64,000 nt of DNA from Herpetosiphon geysericola (GCF_001306135.1 NZ_LGKP01000015.1:186001-250000), one strand, 5' to 3'. Positions 24,081-33,987 are shown, counted from the first letter of the stretch. Notes: a model not told the origin generated them from the letters alone. Program-made: numbers and translations.

Positions 24081-24773
24081 TTATGCTTCCCAAACTCGTT
24101 CAAAAAGCCAAAGTGCAGCCACATGTTCAGCAATGGTGTAGGCCGCAAGCAATTGTAAGCCGCTCCCAGCAGCGGCCCATGTGCCGCCGCTGAGCGCTAA
24201 TTCGGTTGTTTCAACCGCAATAATTAAGAGTGGTAGCACCAACGGAAAGGCCAGAATCGTAAACAACGAGCCTTTACCATCGGCTTTGGCTACCAAGGTT
24301 GCCAAAATAGTTGTTGCCCCAGCGAGGGCTAAGCCGCCCAAACTGAGCGTGACCAGAAACAAGCCAACGTTGGCAATCGTGACATTCAACAAACCAATAA
24401 AGAGCAACGTGACCAGGGTTTCGAGCAAGGCCAAAATCAATAAATTGACCCCTAATTTGCCCAAATAAACCGCCAACGCTGGCACATTCAAGCGCAATAA
24501 GGTCGCCGTGTGCGCTTCTTCTTCACGCACAAACGTCCGTGATAAACCATTCATCGCCGCAAAAAAGATTGCAATCCATAAAAGCACTGCTAAGGTTGCT
24601 GCCGAACGCGGGTCGCGGCTTAGGCCCAACGGCCCTAAGCGAAAGCTGACCATCACCGCAGTTGTAACTGCAAACAACGCCATTGCATTGAGCGCATAAC
24701 GGGTGCGCAGCTCGATTTGTAAATCTTTATAGGCAACGGCCCATGCAGCCTGCCAAAATACTGGTTTAGCCAC
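24081..24773 (-). CDS. ccmB: Haem exporter permease CcmB
   Basis: 230 residues with six hydrophobic segments. Family features: an amphipathic N-terminus (AWAVAYKDLQIELRTRYALN), FVREEEAHTATLLRLNVPAL, and PLVLPLLIIAVETTELAL in the fourth to fifth helix region. It pairs with CcmA to form the ABC module whose ATP hydrolysis releases holo-CcmE. It overlaps the ccmA stop by 8 bases. Confidence 0.93.
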   Translation of the reverse strand: MAKPVFWQAAWAVAYKDLQIELRTRYALNAMALFAVTTAVMVSFRLGPLGLSRDPRSAATLAVLLWIAIFFAAMNGLSRTFVREEEAHTATLLRLNVPALAVYLGKLGVNLLILALLETLVTLLFIGLLNVTIANVGLFLVTLSLGGLALAGATTILATLVAKADGKGSLFTILAFPLVLPLLIIAVETTELALSGGTWAAAGSGLQLLAAYTIAEHVAALWLFERVWEA

Positions 24774-25413
24774 GGGCGGCGGCTCCTACAGTCAAAACAA
24801 GATCAGCCCAAGCTGCATCGCGTTCGTCGTTGGTTGCCAACACGGTTAGGCCATGTTGGCGTTGTTGTTCAACGAGTTGGGCAACTAATTGGCGACCATG
24901 CTCATCGAACATGGCGGTTGGTTCATCGAGCAGCAAGATTGGTGGTTTGGCTAAAAGGGCAATTGCATATTTCAAGCGCAGCGCCATTCCCGATGAAAAA
25001 TGGGCCACCCGCTCATGCTCACGCCCAGCCAAACCAACTTGAGCCAATAGCTCGCGCCAATAGGCCTGGTCGGCGGCCAAACCACGAGCCTTGGCTAAAA
25101 ATTGCAAATGTTCGAGCGCGCTTAATTCGCGATACAAGGCCACATCTGGCCCAACAAAGCCAATCCATGGCCGCATTGTGTTTGGGTTATAGGTTTGGCC
25201 TTGCCATTGATAGGCAATTGTGCCAGCAGTTGGGCGTTCGAGGCCACATAACAAGCGTAAAAAGGTCGATTTGCCAGCGCCATTTGGGCCACGCACCGCC
25301 AAAACTTCGCCCCGATGCAATTCGCCCGCCAACTGGTCGTAGACCGGGCGGGTGCTGTAGGTTTTGGCAAGGGCTTGCCAGCTCAGTTGTAGCGCCGCAT
25401 CTGTTCGATTCAT
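24766..25413 (-). CDS. ccmA: Haem exporter ATP-binding protein CcmA
   Basis: 215 residues. Walker A RGPNGAGKSTFLRLL, Q-loop region GFVGPDVALYREL, ABC signature FSSGMALRLKYAIALL and Walker B PILLLDEPTAMFD. The signature reads SSGM rather than LSGGQ, as is common in CcmA. First gene of the ccm run; the following genes overlap or nearly abut. ATG 25413 is chosen, with a GTG immediately before it as alternative. No clear Shine-Dalgarno is present, so the first gene may be leaderless or weakly initiated. Confidence 0.93.
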   Translation of the reverse strand: MNRTDAALQLSWQALAKTYSTRPVYDQLAGELHRGEVLAVRGPNGAGKSTFLRLLCGLERPTAGTIAYQWQGQTYNPNTMRPWIGFVGPDVALYRELSALEHLQFLAKARGLAADQAYWRELLAQVGLAGREHERVAHFSSGMALRLKYAIALLAKPPILLLDEPTAMFDEHGRQLVAQLVEQQRQHGLTVLATNDERDAAWADLVLTVGAAARG

Positions 25414-25615
25414 CACAGAGTCTATTGTATCATAGCCAATTGGCGCTTTGATGCTCTCCAGCTCAGCATTTCAGGTTGGGTTCTTTAAGGTAATTTTGAT
25501 ATATAGCTGGTTAGATAGCTTGATTTTTGGGCCATTTGTCCTATAGCGGGAGTAGACATGGTTGATGAATACTTAGAAGCCTAGGCCCATTAATCTAATT
25601 TAGAGGAGGACCCCT

Positions 25616-26950
25616 ATGAATAACAGGCGGCTGGCCCTGTTAGTGAGCTTGTGTGCGGTGTTGCTTGGCTTTGCTGTGGCTAAGCGTCCTGACGTAACAA
25701 GCGCCAAGGTCTTATTAACTCAAACCCCATCAGGTAGTACTATAGTACCGTCAATGACGGTTACTCCTACGGCGACAGCTACTCCTAGCTGTTTTCCACG
25801 GGGTGAGAATAGCCAAGCGCGGGTTCCCAATTTGACCCCGACGCTGCCACCAAGTGGTACGCCAACGATTACCGCAACCGCAGATCCCTGTTTTGTCCAA
25901 CCTGAACTGATTTTGAGTGGCCCAAGCCAAGTGGTTGTTGGGCAAGTCTTTACACTATCAATCCAGTATATCAATCTTGGCATGCCCTACGCCAGCATTG
26001 GATTCAACAATTCCTCGTTGGCCCAGTTTGATCCAGCTTTAACCATGCCCTGTAAGTATAACGAGCACCCAACAGGCTGTAGCGCTATCACCATTCGCGC
26101 TACCAATGTTGGAACGTTGATTATCAATGCGACAGCAACAGGCGAATCGTATAATCATGGTTGGTATTGGGGCTGGGGTTCGGCTCGCGCGCCGCTCGTG
26201 GTCACAATTAGCGATCCGAATGCTACGCCAACCGTTACGCCAAGTAATCCATGTGTTACGCCAACCGTTACGCCAACGCCAAATCTGGGGCAACGCCAAG
26301 CACCGCAGTTGACCCAAACGCCAAGCAATCCATGCCTTACGCCAACGTTTACGCCAACGCCAACCGGCACACGCACGGCAACGCCAACGTTTCCAAGTTA
26401 TCCGTGCTATACGCCAACAACGTTGCCAATGCAACAAGCGCCCCAGGTGACGCAAGCGCCGTGTACTCCAACCCCAACCATGGCTATTACGCCATGTCCC
26501 ACCAACTTGGTACTTAATGCTAGCCCATGTGTTGGAACCCCAACGAACACGCCAGCGAGCGGTAGTCCCACCGTTACGCCGATTGTTAAAGAACTGATTT
26601 TGAGTGCTCCCAACTTGGTTAATGTTGGCGATGCGTTCAGCTTGACCATCCAGTATGTCAATATTGGCGTGCCCTATACCGGCATTACGCTTAGCCCAAC
26701 CGGAACAGTACAATTTGACCCGCCATTGACGATGCCATGTAAATTTAATGAACATCCAACTCACTGCCGCAAAATTGGTTTACGCGCCATCGCTCCTGGC
26801 ACAATCGAGATTGATGCTGGGGCAACGGGCGAAGTGCCAATTGCTGGCGGCGGTTGGGCATGGGGCAGCGCTCAAGCTCGCAATCCGATCACAGTACGAG
26901 TGCTGGTGCTCGACCATAAAACCTTTATCCCGATCGTCAAAACCCAATAG
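25616..26950 (+). CDS. Secreted Thr/Pro-rich surface protein with two homologous beta domains
   Basis: 444 residues. Signal peptide at 1-22 (LALLVSLCAVLLGFAVAKRP). Two homologous ~95-residue domains (about 98-198 and 326-430): each begins with ELILS, continues with VGxxFxLxIQY and a (V/I)N(I/L)G segment, then QFDP-x-LTMPCK-(Y/F)-NEHPT-x-C and ATGE before a WGSA strand. The paired Cys in each suggests a disulfide. Between and before them are PTVTPTPT-type linkers punctuated by NPCLTPT. Such linkers are usually exposed and glycosylated. No LPXTG or other anchor seen. GAGGAGGACCCCT precedes the ATG. Probably an extracellular or cell-surface structural or adhesive protein. Confidence 0.75.
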   Translation: MNNRRLALLVSLCAVLLGFAVAKRPDVTSAKVLLTQTPSGSTIVPSMTVTPTATATPSCFPRGENSQARVPNLTPTLPPSGTPTITATADPCFVQPELILSGPSQVVVGQVFTLSIQYINLGMPYASIGFNNSSLAQFDPALTMPCKYNEHPTGCSAITIRATNVGTLIINATATGESYNHGWYWGWGSARAPLVVTISDPNATPTVTPSNPCVTPTVTPTPNLGQRQAPQLTQTPSNPCLTPTFTPTPTGTRTATPTFPSYPCYTPTTLPMQQAPQVTQAPCTPTPTMAITPCPTNLVLNASPCVGTPTNTPASGSPTVTPIVKELILSAPNLVNVGDAFSLTIQYVNIGVPYTGITLSPTGTVQFDPPLTMPCKFNEHPTHCRKIGLRAIAPGTIEIDAGATGEVPIAGGGWAWGSAQARNPITVRVLVLDHKTFIPIVKTQ

Positions 26951-26970
26951 CACGCTAATTGAAAGCTGCG

Positions 26971-26999
26971 CAACCGATCGTCGTCATGGCGATCGGTTG
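26971..26999. repeat. 10-bp inverted repeat after the surface-protein gene
   Basis: CAACCGATCG and CGATCGGTTG pair perfectly around nine bases, 20 bases beyond the stop of the surface-protein gene. No T-run follows, so it may be a weak terminator or mRNA 3' stabiliser. Confidence 0.45.
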
Positions 27000-27058
27000 G
27001 CATTTAAGCAGCAATTCTCGGCTACAATGGCAGCAGTTCTTTGCTTTTGGAGGTTGCA

Positions 27059-27547
27059 ATGGAGATCAAATGGACACCATGGCGCGGGCAGTTTGTCAAA
27101 GGCGAAACGCCCAAGGATGCAGGCTGCGTCTTGTGCGTTAAGCACGAAGAATCAAACGATGCTGCAAATCATGTGCTCTATCGGGGCCAATTTAGCTATG
27201 TGCTGATGAATTTGTATCCCTATAATCCAGGCCATTTGATGATTGTGCCCTATACTCATACCAACGATTTTGCCAATCTACCAGCAGCAACTGCTGCCGA
27301 AATTATGCATTTGACCCAACGCTCAGCCACAATTTTGAGCACAGTCATGAATCCACATGGCTACAATTTGGGCATGAATTTGGGCAAGCCAGCAGGCGCA
27401 GGCATCGACGAGCATTTGCATATGCATATTGTGCCACGCTGGAACGGCGATACCAACTTTATGCCATTAATCGGTGGCGTGAAGCTGATTCCCGAAGCGA
27501 TGGATGATACCTATGCCGCCTTAGTTGGCCATTTTCAAGCGTTATAA
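27059..27547 (+). CDS. HIT-family nucleotide hydrolase/transferase
   Basis: 162 residues. Histidine-triad motif HLHMHIVPRW (His-x-His-x-His) near residue 125, preceded by GAGIDEH; an N-terminal CVLC (about 28-31) may bind metal with His residues, as in Ap4A phosphorylase-like branches. The YVLMNLYPYNPGHLMIVPY stretch is typical of this branch. Likely acts on dinucleoside polyphosphates or AMP-lysine-like adducts. GGAGG five bases before ATG 27059 sets the start. Converges with the MscS gene, whose stop abuts this one with no gap. Confidence 0.9.
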   Translation: MEIKWTPWRGQFVKGETPKDAGCVLCVKHEESNDAANHVLYRGQFSYVLMNLYPYNPGHLMIVPYTHTNDFANLPAATAAEIMHLTQRSATILSTVMNPHGYNLGMNLGKPAGAGIDEHLHMHIVPRWNGDTNFMPLIGGVKLIPEAMDDTYAALVGHFQAL

Positions 27548-29071
27548 TTATTTGCTCAAATCGATCAAGACATCACGAATGCGCTCGGTGATTGAGCGGG
27601 CGGCAGGTGAGGGCGTAGCGCTTTGGTTAACTGAGCGCTGCTGCTCAAGATAATTGTGAGTTGCTTGTTGGCGCTCTGCAACCATCACGCCTAAGCGTTC
27701 GGCCAACGATGGATTTTTGGCATACAACGGCGCTAAATCGTGGCGTTCAATCACAATTGTGCGCGTATCTTCTTCGGCAATCACGCTGGCCGAACGCGGT
27801 TCATCCATTAACATGCCGCGTTCGCCAAACACATCGCCAGCCCCTAAATGCGAAACGACAAGCGGCGGCTGATCGTCGTGGGCAACTTCGACGCGCACTT
27901 TGCCTCTGGTAATCGCATACAGAATATGTTCATGGCGGCCTTGATGGGCCAGAATTTCGCCCCGCTCAAATAAGCGAATTTCGACGTTCTCCGATAAAAA
28001 GCGCAATTCTTGCTCGTGCAAGCCATCAAGCAGCTTGATGCGGCGCAGACGCTCGAAAATTTGTTCAGGCGTGTAATCAAGCCGCCGTTGGCGACTAGCC
28101 TGTTCTGGGCGGGTCAGCACCATCTCATTCGAGGCAAAGTGAATGCCTTGGCGCTGAAATACATACCAAATTCTGCTCAGCGCATCGCCTTGCAACTGGG
28201 GAAAATCATCGTAGTTGCTGATCCAACATTTAACTTCGTAAGTTGTCGAAAAGGCAGTGTAGTTGCGCACAAACACAAACGGCTCTGGTTGGGCAACAAC
28301 GCCACGGCTCGAAAGCACTGCTTCTTTCAACAGTTCGCGCACCATCATCGGCGGGTGGACACAATCGACAGTAACTGCAACCCGCATGGCCACTGGCAAG
28401 CCCGTTGCGCTCATATTAATAATTTGTTGCTGGGCAATAATTGTGTTAGGGATGACGACTACTTGGCCATCACGCGGCTTGACCCGAATCGCCCGCCAGC
28501 TCATTTCTAAAACGCGGCCATAGCCAGTCTGGGCATCGATAAAAATCCAATCGCCAGGCATAAAAGGCCGTTCCATTTGCAGTGCGATGCCCGCTATCAC
28601 ATTTTTGAGCAAATCTTGCAGTGCCAGCCCAACCACGGCAGTAAAAACGGTTGAACTAAGTAGCACGGTGCCAATTTGCACTTGGAAGAAATGCCCAATA
28701 CAAATGAGCAGCGTCATGAGCAGCACAAAGCCACGCGCAATGTCGCGCATCAAGCGTGGGATGGCATTGGGCCGACCATTGGCAGCCAAACGCCGCACGA
28801 GCAGCTGGTCGCCAATATGCAAAACTACAGCAATAATTGAAACGGTGACAATTGTTTGGAGGATTTTGGTGAGCAGCGGCCAGTGTTCAAGCTGTTGATC
28901 CGACCATAAGCCAACGAGGGCAGCAGCGCTGAGCGCCAAAAATTGACCAAGCACGTTCAAGCCGCTAATTAGCCCAAACCGCCGCCCAAGCCGAATTAAG
29001 AGCCGCAACCCTGCATAGCTGCCAACTCCCCAGAACATTGGCTGAATAATATGCTCAAACAGACTTAACAT
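27548..29071 (-). CDS. Mechanosensitive channel (MscS type) with C-terminal cyclic-nucleotide-binding domain
   Basis: 507 residues. About four membrane helices in residues 1-150, the last being the pore helix, joined to the MscS beta domain with GLALQDLLKNVIAGIALQ and RPFMPGDWIFI, then GRVLEMSWRAIRVK. After the cytoplasmic part a cNMP-binding beta roll (about 345-460) carries RGEILAHQGRHEHILYAIT and GAGDVFGERGMLMDEPRSAS. The phosphate-binding-cassette pattern FGExxxL...RSA is present. A channel gated or modulated by cyclic nucleotide is likely. No clear Shine-Dalgarno precedes ATG 29071. Confidence 0.88.
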   Translation of the reverse strand: MLSLFEHIIQPMFWGVGSYAGLRLLIRLGRRFGLISGLNVLGQFLALSAAALVGLWSDQQLEHWPLLTKILQTIVTVSIIAVVLHIGDQLLVRRLAANGRPNAIPRLMRDIARGFVLLMTLLICIGHFFQVQIGTVLLSSTVFTAVVGLALQDLLKNVIAGIALQMERPFMPGDWIFIDAQTGYGRVLEMSWRAIRVKPRDGQVVVIPNTIIAQQQIINMSATGLPVAMRVAVTVDCVHPPMMVRELLKEAVLSSRGVVAQPEPFVFVRNYTAFSTTYEVKCWISNYDDFPQLQGDALSRIWYVFQRQGIHFASNEMVLTRPEQASRQRRLDYTPEQIFERLRRIKLLDGLHEQELRFLSENVEIRLFERGEILAHQGRHEHILYAITRGKVRVEVAHDDQPPLVVSHLGAGDVFGERGMLMDEPRSASVIAEEDTRTIVIERHDLAPLYAKNPSLAERLGVMVAERQQATHNYLEQQRSVNQSATPSPAARSITERIRDVLIDLSK

Positions 29072-29080
29072 AACAATAGC

Positions 29081-29773
29081 TTATGGTTTTGGTTCTGCCA
29101 TGTCAAGCACCCAATACGGGCGATCTTCAGCATAGGCAAGGCCAATGCCAACATGGCGATAGGCACAATTGGTAATATTAGCGCGATGTGGGCCATCAAC
29201 TGGCTCATCCATCCATTGGGCTACAACTTCTTCCGGCGTTGCAAACCAAGCAGAAATATTTTCGCCGCGCCGAATAAATTGGTAGCCTGCTTGCTCAAGC
29301 CGCTCGCTATAGCTGCGGCCATCGCTGCTGACGTGATCGATTTTTTGATGTTGGGCCATGTCGTCGGCGTGGGCTTGAGCGATAGTTTGTAAGCGTGGCT
29401 CAAACACCAAAGCGACACAATTGGTTTTTTGGCGTTCACGATTGACTGCCAGCAAAACATCGAGTTTAAGGTCGCCAGAACTGGTAAGGCTTGCGGTCAC
29501 TTGGATGGTTGCTGATGCAATTGGGCTGGCTTGGCTGGTGGCACTCGCCGCGACGCTTGGGGTTGTGGTTGCTGAGCTGGTTGTGGTTGCGGTTGAAGCG
29601 GGCGTGATGCTGGCGAGGCTTGGTAACGCACTCGAAATGGCAGTTGGGTTGGTAGCGCTCTCAAAGCGAATCACCGTTCCATTGAGGCGTGGTGCAACCC
29701 ACCACACCCCAATGATCACGCCGAGCACGAGGCCAAACAGCAATAAGCCAAGCCCGCGCAGACTATTTGCCAT
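29081..29773 (-). CDS. Secreted/membrane-anchored CAP (SCP/PR-1) domain protein
   Basis: 230 residues. N-terminal membrane anchor or signal (about 6-28; LGLLLFGLVLGVIIGVWWVA), a Ser/Thr/Ala-rich linker (about 45-100), then a CAP domain: VLLAVNRERQKTNCVALVFE, IAQAHADDMAQHQKIDHVSS, RRGENISAW and a C-terminal HVGIGLAYAEDRPYWVLDMA. The conserved CAP His and Glu (AHADDMA, GENIS) are present. Bacterial CAP proteins are extracellular with poorly known roles. ATG 29773 overlaps the stop region of the upstream phosphorylase gene (ATGGCAAATAG). Confidence 0.85.
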   Translation of the reverse strand: MANSLRGLGLLLFGLVLGVIIGVWWVAPRLNGTVIRFESATNPTAISSALPSLASITPASTATTTSSATTTPSVAASATSQASPIASATIQVTASLTSSGDLKLDVLLAVNRERQKTNCVALVFEPRLQTIAQAHADDMAQHQKIDHVSSDGRSYSERLEQAGYQFIRRGENISAWFATPEEVVAQWMDEPVDGPHRANITNCAYRHVGIGLAYAEDRPYWVLDMAEPKP

Positions 29774-30608
29774 AGGCTGCAATTTGGCTTAGCACATCGG
29801 TAATTAATGCGCTAAACATGGGCTTGGCGGTTTCGCCTGCTTCCAACACTTCCTCGTGGTTGGCTGGTGGCGCGTCGGGGTGAGCAATGTTGGTGATCAA
29901 CGAAATGCCCAAAACCCGCATCCCACGATAACGAGCGACAATTGCTTCCGGCGCGGTCGACATGCCAACTGCATCGACGCCAATTCCACGCAGATAGTTC
30001 ATTTCAGCGCCAGTTTCAAACGATGGCCCTGCGAGCATTGCATAGACGCCTTCGCGTAAGGTTGCGCCAGCCCGTTCGGCGGCAGCTTTGGCCATTGCGC
30101 CTAATTCTAGATCATAGGCATTGAGCATGGCCGGGAAGCGTGGGCCAAGCGTATCGTCGTTGTGGCCGCGCAACGGGTGAAAACCAGCCATGCCCGGCAA
30201 AAAGATATGATCGGCGATGCGCATTAAATCGCCAACCTGCCAATTGGCATTTAAGCCGCCAGCAGCATTGGTCACAATCAGTGTATCTGCTCCCAAGGCC
30301 CGCATGACGTGCACTGGCAAGGTCACTTCATCCATGCCATAGCCTTCGTAGAAGTGAAAGCGCCCGCGCATGGCCAGCACTGAAACCCCGCCAAGTTCAC
30401 CTAACACTAGTTCGCCGCGATGGCCGGGCACTGCCGAAGGCGCAAAGCCTGGAATATCGCTGTAGGAGACGACAACTGGGTTTTGAATATGATCAACCAG
30501 TTGGCTCAAGCCTGAGCCAAGGATAATTCCCACTTGGGGCACACGATCGGTATAACGACGAATGGCAGCGACTGCGCCATCGATTGCTTGCGTGCGATTG
30601 GTGGTCAT
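29763..30608 (-). CDS. Purine nucleoside phosphorylase, class II (trimeric)
   Basis: 281 residues. Converts inosine or guanosine plus phosphate to base plus ribose-1-phosphate in purine salvage. Seen motifs: GIILGSGLSQLVD (phosphate loop), GHRGELVLGEL, VTNAAGGLN, GPSFETGAEMNYLRGIGVDA and GMSTAPEAIVARYRGM followed by SLITNIA. These match the PunA/XapA type rather than the hexameric DeoD. AAGGATTTCAATTC precedes ATG 30608. The CAP-domain gene overlaps its 3' end. Confidence 0.93.
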   Translation of the reverse strand: MTTNRTQAIDGAVAAIRRYTDRVPQVGIILGSGLSQLVDHIQNPVVVSYSDIPGFAPSAVPGHRGELVLGELGGVSVLAMRGRFHFYEGYGMDEVTLPVHVMRALGADTLIVTNAAGGLNANWQVGDLMRIADHIFLPGMAGFHPLRGHNDDTLGPRFPAMLNAYDLELGAMAKAAAERAGATLREGVYAMLAGPSFETGAEMNYLRGIGVDAVGMSTAPEAIVARYRGMRVLGISLITNIAHPDAPPANHEEVLEAGETAKPMFSALITDVLSQIAAYGK

Positions 30609-30656
30609 GAATTGAAATCCTTTGCAACAATAGCCACATTGCTATGGCCGCGGACA

Positions 30657-31340
30657 TTATATCCGACTGAGAATTTCGCGTTTTTTGGCTTCAAAATCAG
30701 CATCAGTAATTAAGTTTTTCTGACGCAAATCGTTTAAGCGCAGCAACAATTCTTCAATATCATTATCATTCGGGCGTTGATAGGGTGGCACAAAATTTTT
30801 ATAGGCATTGACCGATTGCATATACATGGCTGGTTCGCGATCATGTTCTTCTTTTGCATTCAACATGGCGCGTTTAAATTCAAGTGGAGCGCGAATAAAG
30901 GTAAAAAGATTATCGCTATTTTCGTTGGCCGTTTGTACCTCAATATCACCATAATTAAACATCCGACCCATAAATGTTTGACGCATTTGAACGTCGTTAA
31001 TTTTATCGAGCGATGAATCGAGGCTGGCTTTATTAACGATGCCCCGGAGATGAATCACTCGCCGATCAGTTAATAAAAACTTTTCATTGCGCCAACGTAG
31101 AAAATCAATAACAGCACTTGCCAAAATGAGCAAAATGATTGCAATTAAAATCATTTGCACATAAGGTTGAATCGATTGCCATTTGGCGCTCTCAAGCCTA
31201 GTAATAAAAAAAATCGCGGCAATCATAATTGCCATCACAACGACTTCAAAGCCAATGCGTCCCAAGAAAACGAACGGATGCTGATGGGCTTCATATTTAA
31301 TATCTTCGTTTTCAGCTAAGAGTTGCTCAACATAGCTCAT
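30657..31340 (-). CDS. Bacterial PH-domain membrane protein with C-terminal SHOCT motif
   Basis: 227 residues. Two membrane helices (about 26-47 and 58-82), then a bPH_2 domain with FLLTDRRVIHLRGIVNKASL, LDKINDVQMRQTFMGRMF and YGDIEVQTAN, the YdbS-like signature. The last ~35 residues (IEELLLRLNDLRQKNLITDA then KREIL) form a SHOCT short helical motif often found at the ends of such proteins. Function not established; likely membrane-associated assembly. AAAGGAGCACAACC precedes ATG 31340. Confidence 0.85.
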   Translation of the reverse strand: MSYVEQLLAENEDIKYEAHQHPFVFLGRIGFEVVVMAIMIAAIFFITRLESAKWQSIQPYVQMILIAIILLILASAVIDFLRWRNEKFLLTDRRVIHLRGIVNKASLDSSLDKINDVQMRQTFMGRMFNYGDIEVQTANENSDNLFTFIRAPLEFKRAMLNAKEEHDREPAMYMQSVNAYKNFVPPYQRPNDNDIEELLLRLNDLRQKNLITDADFEAKKREILSRI

Positions 31341-31396
31341 TGGTTGTGCTCCTTTAGGGGGAATCGCGGCTAGTGTAGTGGTAAGCTATAGGCTTG

Positions 31397-32158
31397 TCAA
31401 CCACGCACTAAATTGAGAAATTGGGTTGATTTTAGCTCACGCTCTAAAACTTGGCTCAATGAGGCTTTTAATACCGCCCGAGCTTCATGCACAGTTTCTG
31501 GTGCTGGCGCAAGGCTGGCGACGGTCTCTAAAGGCATCCGTGCCAAGTAGCGTAACAATTTGAAGGTATTAAGCTTAATCGGCAATGTTCGTGGCTCGCT
31601 GTTGGAACATTGTTGACATAAAACACCTCCAGTGGTTGGGCTATAGCGATCGGCTTCTGGGCTAAGCTCGCGCTCACAGTTTGCACAGTGAAACAGGTGT
31701 GGTCGGTAGCCTGAAAGAATTAGTGTGTGTAATTCATAATACCGCAAAATGACATCACGGCGCACAACTTCATCCAAGACATCGAGCGCAGCCAAGGTTT
31801 CGCAGGTAAGCCGAAAAAGCGCTGGATTATCGCTTTCGTCAGCGGTCATTTGGTCGAGCAATTCGGCCACATAATAGCCTTGGCTGATGCGCGAAAGGTC
31901 TTCGCGCAGGCTGCGAAATGGTTGCACAACTCGACTTTCGGTCACAACATCGAACGAGCGGCCTTTGGCCAATTGCAAGTGGGTATGGATAAACAGCTCC
32001 AAATGGCCTGCTAGTTTGCTGGTCATTTTGCGCACGCCGCGCGCGGTGACGCTGAGCTTGCCATATTGCGGTGTGTAGATCGTCAAAATTCGATCGGCCT
32101 CGCCAACATCGGAGCGGCGAATAATCAGCGCCTCGGTGGTATATAAGCGGTCGCGCAT
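31397..32158 (-). CDS. recO: DNA repair protein RecO
   Basis: 253 residues. N-terminal OB-fold ([20 protein letters not shown] then [12 protein letters not shown]) and a helical C-terminal domain with a zinc site: CANC at about 148-151 and CQQC about 27 residues later. RecO loads RecA onto SSB-coated DNA with RecR. Length and motifs are normal. AGAAGGAGCAAGC precedes ATG 32158. The upstream 603-residue gene ends 11 bases before it. Confidence 0.93.
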   Translation of the reverse strand: MRDRLYTTEALIIRRSDVGEADRILTIYTPQYGKLSVTARGVRKMTSKLAGHLELFIHTHLQLAKGRSFDVVTESRVVQPFRSLREDLSRISQGYYVAELLDQMTADESDNPALFRLTCETLAALDVLDEVVRRDVILRYYELHTLILSGYRPHLFHCANCERELSPEADRYSPTTGGVLCQQCSNSEPRTLPIKLNTFKLLRYLARMPLETVASLAPAPETVHEARAVLKASLSQVLERELKSTQFLNLVRG

Positions 32159-32169
32159 GCTTGCTCCTT

Positions 32170-33981
32170 CTAGCTTCGGTTAATGATCTGTAGCCATTGT
32201 TTAACATTTGTTTTGAGTTGTTGGCGTTCGCTGCTGGGCAAGGTGTGTAACACCCGTTCGATCAAGGCTTCGCTGACCAAACTTGGGGCTAAACGCTGCA
32301 CTGTCATAATGGCTGTGAGTAGCTGCTTAAGATCATGGTCACTAATCCGTTGATCAAGCTCGATGACTTGATTGAGTGCATAGCCAGCCTCGTGCAATGT
32401 GAGCGTTATCGCCGCAGCATCGGCCAATTCAAACTCCCACAGTTGCTGATTAAGCTCTGCATAGGGCGGTAAATGTGGCAGCTTGGCAATCTCGCTGAGC
32501 AAACTTGGTTCGCTGGTTTCAAGCAACAAGGCTGGACGGGCCAATAATTGGCGGCGGTCGCTTTGCCATTGCTGAAACAGCGTTTGCAAATCGTGGGGCA
32601 CTGGCCGATCGCACCAGCGCTGCAAAAATGCTTGCATCTGGCTGGCCTGAATGCCACGTTGCAAGGCTTGGCTATACGAATGGGCGGTTAAACGAACAAC
32701 CATTGTGCCATGAGTATCAGTTGATTGCCACTCAGTAATCCGTTGAATTTGAAAGCGTGGCAATGGCTCGACTGTTGGCGGAATCCGAATTAAGCCATCG
32801 CTGGCAAGCTGAAGTTGGCCAGCAAATTGGCTTGGCTCATGCCCAGCCTGCAGCAAATGACTCGCCCATTGGGTTAGCCGAACGGCCTGCGGATGTTTCA
32901 TTTGATCGAGATCAAGCAAGCCCAGCCAGAACAATGGCCCTTGGCAAGCAGCTTTAATCCATGCACCTTCAACCTCGTTCCAATGCTGCCAAGCATTCAA
33001 TGGCTCGCCATACTGGTCTTGAATGCTTGGTTGCTCAAAATCGCTGCGCAAAAGCTCTGGATAATTTGCCTGCATGTGGGCCAGCAAATCGTCAAAACCT
33101 AACCATTGATCGCTGGGCGCAGTTTGGAAACATTGCCAAAGTTGGTGGCGAGCGCTTTGCAGATCGAAGCGGGCTTGAAGATGCAGTTCGGTTAAGCTGA
33201 ATTCATCAAAATCGCTCGCAAGCCAGCCATTAAAGAGCTGTTCAAGCCGTTGCTTGGGGCTGGCTTCAAGCCAATGCAACGGATTGCCGGCCAGTTGCAA
33301 TTGTTGATTATGGACGTTCAATAAGCCAGCTTCAATTGCACAGGTGCGAATCCAGGCTAATTGGCCAAATTGGCGCTCACTTGTTGGCGTAGAAACTGCT
33401 ATGCGTTCACAGATTGCCCGTAAGCCTTCTCGTTCAAGTTGTAATTGGCGCGTCAGTTTAAGCGCTTGCTGATAGCAGACGGCCAAAACCGTGGTCAGCA
33501 AACTTTCAGTTTGGCCGAGATCGGCCTCAATCCAGGTGCTTGGGCTTGGATGTTCGTGCCATGTTGGCAAACTTGGGGCCGAAACTGCTGGTAACGCTTG
33601 CAACCAATCGCTAAAAATCACGTAATACTCGCCGTCTACAGCTTTGAGCGGCTGAATCAAGCCCAAAACATACAAGCGCTCAAGCACTGAAGCTTGACCA
33701 TGGATGGCCAAGAGATAGGCCCGAGGAGTGACAATATCACGATGTGAGCGAATTTTGCCAAACTCGCGTTCAAGCGTTTTGGCCGCGAGCTTGCCACCAG
33801 CAGCAACCACTCGATCCAAGGCCGAACGTTCAGCGCTGGATAAGCGCGCCACCAAGGCTTGAATCGCTGCTGGTTGACCAAGTTCGGCAGCATCGGCAAC
33901 CTGCCACAAATGCGCCAATACATGGCGTTCGCTGGTGGGAAGGCTGGCAAGCCAATCGATTGAAGCATGTGTTCGTGTCAT
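32170..33981 (-). CDS. Helicase-associated (XPB/Ssl2 N-terminal-like) domain protein
   Basis: 603 residues, soluble, Leu/Gln/Trp-rich. The C-terminal third has the pattern of Helicase_C_3 / XPB-associated proteins (PF13625-like): [60 protein letters not shown]. The N-terminal part holds helix-turn-helix-like segments ([20 protein letters not shown]). No Walker motifs are present, so it is not itself a helicase. Actinobacterial and Chloroflexota homologues are similarly unassigned. A perfect TATAAT sits 6 bases before ATG 33981 and no Shine-Dalgarno is seen, suggesting a leaderless mRNA. Confidence 0.65.
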   Translation of the reverse strand: MTRTHASIDWLASLPTSERHVLAHLWQVADAAELGQPAAIQALVARLSSAERSALDRVVAAGGKLAAKTLEREFGKIRSHRDIVTPRAYLLAIHGQASVLERLYVLGLIQPLKAVDGEYYVIFSDWLQALPAVSAPSLPTWHEHPSPSTWIEADLGQTESLLTTVLAVCYQQALKLTRQLQLEREGLRAICERIAVSTPTSERQFGQLAWIRTCAIEAGLLNVHNQQLQLAGNPLHWLEASPKQRLEQLFNGWLASDFDEFSLTELHLQARFDLQSARHQLWQCFQTAPSDQWLGFDDLLAHMQANYPELLRSDFEQPSIQDQYGEPLNAWQHWNEVEGAWIKAACQGPLFWLGLLDLDQMKHPQAVRLTQWASHLLQAGHEPSQFAGQLQLASDGLIRIPPTVEPLPRFQIQRITEWQSTDTHGTMVVRLTAHSYSQALQRGIQASQMQAFLQRWCDRPVPHDLQTLFQQWQSDRRQLLARPALLLETSEPSLLSEIAKLPHLPPYAELNQQLWEFELADAAAITLTLHEAGYALNQVIELDQRISDHDLKQLLTAIMTVQRLAPSLVSEALIERVLHTLPSSERQQLKTNVKQWLQIINRS

Positions 33982-33987
33982 AGAGAA

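Noticed and set aside
26039-26764. 241-codon Trp/Arg-rich frame antisense to the surface protein
   Set aside because: It mirrors the repetitive Thr/Pro coding of the sense strand; composition is unlike any protein and there is no start signal.
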